Positions 33,957 through 41,342 of a stretch of 64,000 nt of DNA are shown here, piece by piece. Below the pieces are notes generated by a model, which worked only from the letters and a program-made list of their open reading frames with translations, was not told the origin of the DNA and made no database searches. The DNA is from JAICMB01 sp035295125 (lineage in GTDB: Bacteria; Acidobacteriota; Terriglobia; Bryobacterales; Bryobacteraceae), in contig DATGJP010000051.1 in assembly GCA_035295125.1 (NCBI GenBank), forward strand, positions 55,185 through 119,184. The letters run 5' to 3'. The position numbers and the translations under genes are program-made. The stretch's first letter is position 1; every line of letters begins with the position of its first letter.

Positions 33957-34612
33957 GCCACGACGAGACGGAACATGAAGCTGCCCATCTGCATGGTGAA
34001 GCCGCCGACTTTGGGAACCCAGAGTATGAGTTTCAATGGCACCCAGAGCCCAACGATCATGAGCGCCAGGACTTCAATCCAGTAGCGCCAGCGGCGGGCA
34101 CGCGTCCAGGCGTCAGCCGGGCTGATGTGGAGGCCTTTGGAGGCGACTTCGGCGGCCACTGGTAACAGCATTATCGGCAGCATCAGCCAGCGTACGACCC
34201 ATAGCACTGCGTTCATGATTGCGAGAATCGTGGTCGGCTTGACGGGTTTGCGGCCTTTCAGCGTAAACCAGGATGCAACCATGGTCGCCGGATGCGGACT
34301 ATAGGTTTGCCACGCCGATAGCAGGCCGTAAACGACCAGTACGACAATGGCCAAAACGAACAATCCGCCCAGATGCTTCAAGACGGTATGCAAAGCCGGT
34401 GACAGGCTCGTGCGGTCTTCGCCGCTAAAGTAGACCAGCGTCGTGCCATGCAGGTACAACGCTCCACACATGATGACGATGGCGACCAACGCGCTCCACA
34501 GCAGACGTATCATGGTTGATTCGCCGACGCCGAGCCAATAGTAGCCGAGCCACAGCAGCAGGGCGTTACCCACAAAGTGCATTAGAAAGAGCAGGCGAGT
34601 TGCGCGGGTCAT
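33860..34612 (-). CDS. Six-helix membrane protein of the alpha-2-macroglobulin operon
   Basis: A 250-residue protein with about six hydrophobic segments (LLFLMHFVGNALLLWLGYY, LLWSALVAIVIMCGALYL and four more). A central stretch, WFTLKGRKPVKPTTILAIMN, lies between helices. No catalytic motif was recognised. The gene begins inside the stop of the alpha-2-macroglobulin gene (ATGA overlap) and so is translated with it. It may anchor or assist the macroglobulin at the inner membrane; that is inference from position. The 3' end overlaps the SpoIID-like gene on the other strand by 97 bases. Confidence 0.65.
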   Translation of the reverse strand: MTRATRLLFLMHFVGNALLLWLGYYWLGVGESTMIRLLWSALVAIVIMCGALYLHGTTLVYFSGEDRTSLSPALHTVLKHLGGLFVLAIVVLVVYGLLSAWQTYSPHPATMVASWFTLKGRKPVKPTTILAIMNAVLWVVRWLMLPIMLLPVAAEVASKGLHISPADAWTRARRWRYWIEVLALMIVGLWVPLKLILWVPKVGGFTMQMGSFMFRLVVAYLLFVGAWLLVERFSSGGSPRVSQPETVPVP

Positions 34613-37600
34613 TTGACCTCCAATTTGCGACTCTCAGTGGTCGACATGAAGCTGGGTTGATACATGGGCTGCACTCGTGCAGGACTGACTTTGAACACGC
34701 CGGGATTGACCACCTTCAGCAGGTAGAAATACTGTTGCTGTCCTTCCCGGAAGAACCGCTGGAAGATCGCCATGCGGTCGTCGTGCAGTTCGCGCCGCGT
34801 GAACCAGTATTCCCACCAGGACGGGCGGCTGGTCAACTCGTAGAGATGATCGTTGGCGATGAACTCAGTGCCGGCGGGAATGGGGTCCTCAACCATCAGG
34901 TAGCGCCACTCCGAACCAGTCACGGTCAAGCGCACCGCGATGACATCGCCGGATGAGACCGGCGCGGATCCGAGGTCGCTCAGATCGTAGACGGTGCGGT
35001 CGCCTTTCTTGATGGGCGACAGCTTGAAGTAATCGCGCAGAACGTTAAGGGAGAGGGTGCCGGTCTTCTGGAGTTTTTCGTCGGTCGAGAAATACTCGGC
35101 GCGGGTCGAATAATAGAGCCGACCGTCTCCAGTGGTAGTCACGCGGACCCGATTTTCACCCGGCTGAAGCTTCTCTTCGGGGAGCGTCAGCTCGGCTTCC
35201 ACGGCGCCGGTTGCTTTGTCGAACTGTTTGGTTAGGACGACCTGGTCATTTACGTAAACCGTGGCCGTCAAATTTGGATTCAGTTCGTTGGTGGCCTTCA
35301 CGAAATCGATCAACCCGTAAACCACCATGGCGGTTTGCTTGGTCGATTCCCACCAGTAGCCTTCGCTGCGATGATTCATCAACCAAACGGCCGCTTTAGG
35401 CAGCAGCGGGTTATCGTGGCGCTGGTGGGACATGAACTTCACGGCGAACGAGGTCGCTTCCGCGGTCACGTCGGCGTTGAAATCGAGCATTTCGTCGCGG
35501 GTTGCCGGCCAGGAGGCTTCCTGTTCATCCTGTTTGACCGACTTCTCGAGCGCGCTGGCAATCTCACCCACGCGCCCGTCCTTTGAGGCTTCGAGCGCCA
35601 GGCCAAGCAGCGCCATGCCGTAAGGCGACAGCTTGGAGCGGCCGTCGTAGACCTTACCGAGCAAGGCAGCGTTCGGCTGACCTGCCTGGGCGAACGAATA
35701 GGCAATGTAGGCGCGCAGGTCGGGAGCGTAGTCCGAGGTGTCGGCCTTCTGCAGCCACGCCAATCCCTTGTTGATCGCTTCCTGGTTGACCTGTGTGCCG
35801 GCGTCCTTTGCTTGCGACAGGCCGGCAACGACGTAGGCCGTCATGAAAGGATGGGTTTCGTCGGTCTCCCACCAACCCCAACCTCCGTCTTCGTGCTGGA
35901 AGTTATAGAGGCGATCGAGGCCCGCGCGGATTTTCTCCTGCAAGGCCGCTTCGTCGACCTGCGATTTCAGGCCGAGCTCGTTAATGGTCTTCTTGACGAT
36001 GATGTCCGGCAGGAAGCTGGACATGGTCTGCTCAACGCAGCCATATGGGAAGCCGGTCAGATATTCGAGAGCGCCAAAGAGGGAGCCGGCGATCGAGGGA
36101 GCCATGTGAACGGTCAGGGAGCGGGAGCCGGGCTCGACCTTTTGCGGGAAGGTCAGGCTGAACGATTCGTTTTTGCCGCTGACCAGCGAACCGCCCTTGG
36201 AGAGCGCCAACTTCACTCCGGGCGGGTTCACCGGGAGTTCAAGTTCGAGGGCGTCGGACTCTTCGTCGGTCAGTGCTTTGCCGGTGAGCTTTACGTTTCG
36301 AACCTGCTTGGCGCGAACACGCCAGTCGACGCGCACTTCACCGCGGCTTGGGATTTTAATGTCGGTTGTCTTGCCGTCGAGAATATCGAGACCTTCGACA
36401 TCGAGCGACACTCGGGCTGTCTTTTCGTCAGTCAGGTAGTTGTGTACGATCGCCGATAACGTGACTTCGTCGCCCTGCACGAAGAATCGGGGCACGGCAA
36501 GACGCAGGATGAGGTTTTTGCGAACGATGGTTTTGAGCATCGTGCTGCCGACCTTCGTGTCGGCTGTGGCGGCGCGGGCCGTCGCGCGCCAGGTAGTGAG
36601 CGAATCGGGGAACGTTACTTTCGCGGTGGTGTGTCCGGCGGCATCGGTGGTAAGGTCGGAGGCCCAGAAAGCCGTATCAGGGAAGAGCTTGCGGACCTTG
36701 GGTTGAACGAGCCGCTCCGGCTTAAGTTGCGCCAGCTTTGACTTGGGCCGCAGATCGGCTAAGCGCATGCGGCGCTTGCCGGCTTCGCCCGTGAAGTAGT
36801 AGTTCAACGAATTGTCGGTGTAGACGGCATTGTATTCGTTGCCGAAGAAATAGCTGACGATGTCCAGGGTCATGTCCGGCTGGATGGCGTAGATCGCTTC
36901 GTCCACGACACCGAGGCTCAGATCGGTGCGGGCTACGGGTTTGCCATCGGAACCGGTAACCGCCACATCGTAGGTTGCGGTCTGGCCGGGCAGATACTGC
37001 GGCTTGTCGGTGGTCAGCTTTACGTTCAGCTTGTGCTCTTCCGGCGGAACCTTGACCTTCTTCGCACTTTGATACAACTCGCCCTTGCGGATGAAGGCTG
37101 CCGAGACGTAGATTCCTGGTTCGTTGTCGGCCGTGATCGGCAGATCGAACTCGACGGTCGAATCCTTGGAGCGGAGAAGTTGTTTGGCGCGGAGGTCGCG
37201 GCTTTCCACGCTAACGAACACCGGCGTGTTCGGTTTCCCGGTGATGATGAGAATCTTGGCGGTTTCGCCGGGGCGGTAGCTCTTTTTGTCGGGAATGATT
37301 TGGACGGTCTTCTGCTCCGAGCCATACCAATCCGGCTCGTCGGCGCCAGCCACCCAGACCCACCAATACGATTCGATATCGCGGCCCTCAGGCGTGTGCG
37401 CTGTCGCTCGGATATGATACGAGCCGCCTTCGGTGGGAATCTGGAGCTCCCCATTGGCGGTTCCGTCTGCGCCGGTGGTGACGTCAGTCGATGAATATGA
37501 TTTGGAGGCGGTTTCGTCACGATAGTTCCAGGACACGAGATCGAGGTGCACCTTCGCCTGCACCGGGTTGTTGTCGTAATCGCGCGCCGTCACTTTTACG

Positions 37601-39213
37601 GTAGTGCGGGTGTTTGGCTGGAAGAAGTAACGGTCCGGCTCGACCCCCAGCAGGAAGCTTCCATAGGTGGCGAGGATGAATCCGGTTCCGGAGATTTCAC
37701 GGCGAGCTTCATCTGTCACGCGGGCTTCGACACGATAGATGTTGTCGAACTTGTGTTCGGATTCGCGGGTTGTAAAGCTGATGGGCAGCTTGCCGTCCGA
37801 ATCCAGTTGGCCGTCCTCTTCGGAAATCTGCTCGTTCTCTTCGCCGCTGCTTTGGGCAATATTGCTGCCGGGCTCGATGTCTTCGTCGGCCGTATAGAGG
37901 ATCGGCGACCAGTAGCGGCTGCGGTAGATCACATAATGCACCTTCGCGCCGGCGACCGGCTCGCCAAAGTAGTAGCGGGCGTCGATGGTGGCCTGTACCG
38001 TATCGCCTTCGAGGACGTGAGGCTTCACCGCGGTGACGTGAACCTCGTATTCCGGCTTCTTGTACTCCTGCACCTGGAACTCGCCGTTGCTCGTGCTCTC
38101 TTCCGATTTGATCTCGATGTTATAGTTGCCGAGCGCAGCCGCGTTCGGTAGAGCCAGATCGTCCTGAACCGTTCCGTTCCAGCTTGTCGTCAGGGTCTTC
38201 TGATAAACCGTCTTCTGGTCCGGATCGTTGATCCGCACCTGCACGGCTTTATTCGCGGGCACCTCATAGCCGACTGCGGCACGGAGGCGCATAATTCCTT
38301 TGAAGTGGACTGTGTGTCCCGGACGATAGACGGGACGGTCGGTATAGATGTAGCCAACGGTGCGGTCGCGGTCAGAACCGAACGCATAGCTGGAGAGCGC
38401 GTTGACAGCATAATCCGCGCCGTGCCGCACGACGATCCGGACGTCGTCCGTCTTGGCCGGCGCCTTGATCTCCGCCATGCCATCGGAATCGGTTTCCACC
38501 GGATGTCCCGCGGCCTCGCGCGTGATGGCATAAATAGATGCTCCAGGGACCGGCTCGCCGCTCTTGCGATCGGCGATAAAGGCAGTGAGATCGCCGCGCG
38601 CGGTTTTGGTGATGGCGACGATGTCGGAGACCATCAGGATGGTGTAGGCGCAGATTTCCTTGTGGACCGCCTCGACGAGATAGACACCTTTCTCCTTGAC
38701 TCCGATGTCGACGTTCTCCGATTCCCAGCGGGTGGTGCTGTGCACCGGCTGCACGAAGGTCAGGACGAGCTGCTGCGAATTCAGGATGGGCGCTTCGGCA
38801 TATTGTGTGCCCTTGGTTTGCTTCTGACCACTGCCCGGCAGCACACTCTCGAAATGCTGGCTGGGGGATTCGGTGAACTGGGCCCGCATTTCGCGGCGAA
38901 TGTTGGTGCGGAGATCATGCTTCCAGGAGTGGAGGCGCTCCAGGAGGGTGGGCGAGTGGGTGGGGCGCGGCACGCGCCCGCCAAACTGGTGGGGATCTTC
39001 AAGCTGGGTGAAGAACTTGACAGGATCGTTGACGCGATAGACACGGAACTCCATGGAATCGACGTTCCAGGCGGTCATTGCGATCGAGGGTTTGCTGTTC
39101 GACCCGAACGTACGATTGCTGCTCAGCGAGAAGTACGGTTCTTCCTCGTTCTGACCGATGCCGGGCAGTATCAGAGGGAGCAGGAGTAAGGCACGGGAAA
39201 CGCGAAACAGCAT
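34609..39213 (-). CDS. Alpha-2-macroglobulin family protein with thioester motif
   Basis: This 1534-residue protein has a signal peptide (LLLLPLILPGIG), a chain of macroglobulin (MG) domains including DRPVYRPGHTVHFKG, and PAWKS-like bait-region spacing near the middle. The thioester domain carries GCVEQTMSS with Cys1059 and Gln1062 intact, followed by the alpha-toroid (GWGWWETDETHPFMTAYV). Bacterial A2M proteins trap attacking proteases in the periplasm by cross-linking them through the thioester. It lies directly behind a DUF1175 gene, matching the E. coli yfaS-yfaT neighbourhood. There is no lipobox, so it is probably soluble in the periplasm or held by the signal anchor. Confidence 0.95.
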   Translation of the reverse strand: MLFRVSRALLLLPLILPGIGQNEEEPYFSLSSNRTFGSNSKPSIAMTAWNVDSMEFRVYRVNDPVKFFTQLEDPHQFGGRVPRPTHSPTLLERLHSWKHDLRTNIRREMRAQFTESPSQHFESVLPGSGQKQTKGTQYAEAPILNSQQLVLTFVQPVHSTTRWESENVDIGVKEKGVYLVEAVHKEICAYTILMVSDIVAITKTARGDLTAFIADRKSGEPVPGASIYAITREAAGHPVETDSDGMAEIKAPAKTDDVRIVVRHGADYAVNALSSYAFGSDRDRTVGYIYTDRPVYRPGHTVHFKGIMRLRAAVGYEVPANKAVQVRINDPDQKTVYQKTLTTSWNGTVQDDLALPNAAALGNYNIEIKSEESTSNGEFQVQEYKKPEYEVHVTAVKPHVLEGDTVQATIDARYYFGEPVAGAKVHYVIYRSRYWSPILYTADEDIEPGSNIAQSSGEENEQISEEDGQLDSDGKLPISFTTRESEHKFDNIYRVEARVTDEARREISGTGFILATYGSFLLGVEPDRYFFQPNTRTTVKVTARDYDNNPVQAKVHLDLVSWNYRDETASKSYSSTDVTTGADGTANGELQIPTEGGSYHIRATAHTPEGRDIESYWWVWVAGADEPDWYGSEQKTVQIIPDKKSYRPGETAKILIITGKPNTPVFVSVESRDLRAKQLLRSKDSTVEFDLPITADNEPGIYVSAAFIRKGELYQSAKKVKVPPEEHKLNVKLTTDKPQYLPGQTATYDVAVTGSDGKPVARTDLSLGVVDEAIYAIQPDMTLDIVSYFFGNEYNAVYTDNSLNYYFTGEAGKRRMRLADLRPKSKLAQLKPERLVQPKVRKLFPDTAFWASDLTTDAAGHTTAKVTFPDSLTTWRATARAATADTKVGSTMLKTIVRKNLILRLAVPRFFVQGDEVTLSAIVHNYLTDEKTARVSLDVEGLDILDGKTTDIKIPSRGEVRVDWRVRAKQVRNVKLTGKALTDEESDALELELPVNPPGVKLALSKGGSLVSGKNESFSLTFPQKVEPGSRSLTVHMAPSIAGSLFGALEYLTGFPYGCVEQTMSSFLPDIIVKKTINELGLKSQVDEAALQEKIRAGLDRLYNFQHEDGGWGWWETDETHPFMTAYVVAGLSQAKDAGTQVNQEAINKGLAWLQKADTSDYAPDLRAYIAYSFAQAGQPNAALLGKVYDGRSKLSPYGMALLGLALEASKDGRVGEIASALEKSVKQDEQEASWPATRDEMLDFNADVTAEATSFAVKFMSHQRHDNPLLPKAAVWLMNHRSEGYWWESTKQTAMVVYGLIDFVKATNELNPNLTATVYVNDQVVLTKQFDKATGAVEAELTLPEEKLQPGENRVRVTTTGDGRLYYSTRAEYFSTDEKLQKTGTLSLNVLRDYFKLSPIKKGDRTVYDLSDLGSAPVSSGDVIAVRLTVTGSEWRYLMVEDPIPAGTEFIANDHLYELTSRPSWWEYWFTRRELHDDRMAIFQRFFREGQQQYFYLLKVVNPGVFKVSPARVQPMYQPSFMSTTESRKLEVK

Positions 39214-39954
39214 TCAAAGATTCCTTTCGAGAATGTTCCAGCGGTACACGCCCAGAAAGTTCGGATTGCCTGAAAGAGGCCGCCATTGAACCTGCGGATA
39301 ATTCAAGAGCTCCTCCGTTGTAAGCCGCCGGATTTCGCCCGGATCTTTGCCCGTCGGGCCGGTGTGATACAAGACGTATCGTTTATGGTCTCGGCTGATT
39401 TGGCTTTCGCCTATGAAGATCATACTGTGAAACGGCATGTGATCGGAAAGCTGGCGGAAGAACATCAGGTCGCCGGGAAGGGCGCGCGCGAGCTCGCGGG
39501 TGACGAAGTGCGTATTCAGCCGCCACAGTGTTTTCGCGTCGGCAAATTGGGCGAAGGTTCCGTCGTTCAAATCGGAGGGGCGGAAGGGGCCTGGACGCAC
39601 TCGAAACAGGGCCGGACCGAGCGGTGTGTGCGGGTAGTGATATTTAGAGACGGAATCGAGGGCGGGGATGATGGGCAGTTGCGCGTCGGCGGCCCAGTTG
39701 CTGTCGTGGCGGCGCAGCGCTTCACGGTAGGCGTAGCGAATGAGGGCGGCGCAGTCGTTGATTTCGGCGGGACGGGCGGCCGGCGCCTGGAAATATTGAG
39801 CCTCGGCGAGGAAGGTGAACCAGCGGCGGAACGCCTGCTGGTCGTGGCCGTCATCAAGGTGAAGGAACTCGGGGATGCCATCCGCCGCACCCAGGCAAAC
39901 CGCCAAGGCGGCGGCGCAAAACGCCACCCGAGTCCCAAAGCAGCTGATCTCCAA
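39214..39954 (-). CDS. DUF1175 (YfaT-like) protein, NlpC/P60-type fold
   Basis: A 246-residue exported protein (signal peptide ending near CLGAADG). It has the Cys68 motif NDCAALIRYAYREA and His176 in FHSMIFIGE, which fits the Cys-His pair of NlpC/P60 papain-like hydrolases. It belongs to DUF1175, known as YfaT beside the alpha-2-macroglobulin YfaS in E. coli. Here too it stands immediately upstream of the macroglobulin gene with no gap between stop and start. Its role may be to process the macroglobulin, prepare its thioester, or trim peptidoglycan; none is established. Confidence 0.85.
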   Translation of the reverse strand: MEISCFGTRVAFCAAALAVCLGAADGIPEFLHLDDGHDQQAFRRWFTFLAEAQYFQAPAARPAEINDCAALIRYAYREALRRHDSNWAADAQLPIIPALDSVSKYHYPHTPLGPALFRVRPGPFRPSDLNDGTFAQFADAKTLWRLNTHFVTRELARALPGDLMFFRQLSDHMPFHSMIFIGESQISRDHKRYVLYHTGPTGKDPGEIRRLTTEELLNYPQVQWRPLSGNPNFLGVYRWNILERNL

Positions 39955-40518
39955 GTGAAGGAATTATACACCTTGGGTGGCGCGAATGGAGACACGAATC
40001 CGCTGCCAACGGCGCCGTTTTTCGGCAGCGGGTGTCCGCTTTGCGAACCCCCAATTTTGCAGGCAACAGTTTACAGGCTAAAGCCTGCGCTACCTGGCGC
40101 GTGAGACATTGCGGGAGCTTTAAAGAGACGGGCGTGTCGGGAAGATCATGAACCCGTTTTCAGCCCGCCTGTGCCCAATGGGAGTGTTGGCGGCCCCAGG
40201 ACACACGCCTCACCCATTGTTTAGCCCGCATGTTCCAGCTTGGATGCCGGCATCGTGCCTATCCTGCCCTTCCCAGTTCGTCGTAGGGAAAGCCTCGTCG
40301 GTCATTCGGGGCAGTATAGCTCCGCGGGAGGCTTGCGGCCTCTCGGGCGCGGTGCGCCACATCCACGACGGCGTTCGCGACCGCTGGCCGTCGTATCATT
40401 GGCGTCAATTTCGCTTGAGAATTGTTTTCGCAGCCGCTAACCGTATTGAGAGTCTAACGTTGTGGCAGATTCAATACGCCCAAGTTATGGGTGACGCGCG
40501 AAAGTGTCGCGAGTCGAC
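39955..40518. other. Intergenic stretch without a recognised gene
   Basis: These 564 bases carry one dispersed palindrome (40074-40087) and no convincing gene. Open frames are short on both strands and lack coding character. CAATGGG and CCCATTG occur about 50 bases apart near 40182-40238 and could pair, but nothing else supports an RNA gene. The stretch contains the region upstream of DUF1175, where its promoter must lie. Confidence 0.5.
40074..40087. repeat. Intergenic palindrome, CAGGC family
   Basis: CAGGCT and AGCCTG flank AA, followed by CGCTACCTGG. It is a minimal copy of the dispersed palindrome, 120 bases upstream of the DUF1175 start on the other side of its promoter region. Confidence 0.55.
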
Positions 40519-40938
40519 TCAAGAGGTGGCGTCCAGATCGGCAAGGTCCTTTGCTCGTCCCGCGGCGAGTTTGTTCTTCCGGAACAATGAGAGGCTGAGA
40601 AAGAATGTTTGGATACCATCGATCTCTCCCGGCACTTTTTCGTTCCATGCTTCATCGAAGCTCACACCGGTAATGCCGGTAATAATGTCGATGCGGTAAG
40701 GATCGATTCCGAGCTGGACAATCTTGTCGGGTTCCACGAAGTCCTGTTCAATCAAGCCGATGGAACCGCATCCAAACCGCTGAAGTGCGCGGATCAGGCG
40801 TTCGGCATTTGCCGGCGACGGACGGACGTAGAAATCTATGTCGCCGGTCGAGCGCGGAACACCATAAAAGGCGCGAGCCCATCGCCGATAATAACGTACT
40901 CAACGTTCTCCGAGTTATAGGGCTGCAGGTGAGCAAGC
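40519..40938 (-). pseudogene. Frameshifted nucleotidyltransferase (DUF6036-like)
   Basis: Read on the minus strand, NSENVEYVIIGDG is in one frame and ARAFYGVPRSTGDIDFYV is in the next. The latter continues uninterrupted through FGCGSIGLIEQDFVEPDKIV, GIDPYRIDIITGITGVSF and NKLAAGRAKDLADLDA to the stop. Together they reproduce the order of small nucleotidyltransferase-fold proteins (GG-x-ALA-FYG then the two-aspartate motif GDIDF). One base has been lost near 40878-40883, within a G run in the coding strand, so the gene is broken. The intact family is often part of toxin-antitoxin-like pairs. No clear start codon remains. Confidence 0.7.
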
Positions 40939-40973
40939 CTGCTCCACCCTTCCACAGCCCCGCGGAGGACTTG

Positions 40974-41339
40974 TCATCGGAGGCCGCTCGGGTAAGGTTG
41001 CGCCAGGGCAGCGATCATTGCCGTTCGAATCCGCGCCCCTTGCTTGCCAATGAATTTCAGCTTCTCGGCATCCGCCTCATCTAGTTCATGACGGGACCAC
41101 GTCCCGTTCATTACGCCATTCAGAGAATGCGCCTGACGGTAATTTCCGAGGTAAAGATGGCCTATTTCATGCAGCGCAGCCGCAGCCTTGATGACGATCA
41201 CGACCAGCAGACATGGATGTGTCGCGGCCGCTACACCAACTTGATCTCTGCCCGCCCACCGGATGGCGCGTCGTCCAGGACTGGCTGCGTCCACGTCCTG
41301 ACCCATCCCAATGAACCGCGTTGCTACACGAAGGACCAA
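40974..41339 (-). pseudogene. Fragment of a zinc metallopeptidase (metzincin-like)
   Basis: The C-terminal part of a 121-codon minus-strand frame reads ALHEIGHLYLG, a further His in AHSLNGVMN, then GTWSRHELDEADAEKLKF. HExxH followed by a distal His and a GVM or GIM turn resembles small matrixin-like proteases common in acidobacteria. The N-terminal 50 residues do not look like a protein of that family and have no signal peptide, so the gene is probably truncated or decayed. It ends four bases from the start side of the ADOP stop region. A functional small protein cannot be excluded. Confidence 0.45.
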
Positions 41340-41342
41340 GTC

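Noticed and set aside
40148..40699. A 183-codon plus-strand frame in the A2M upstream region
   Set aside because: Its second half is antisense to the nucleotidyltransferase relic and the first half lacks protein-like composition.
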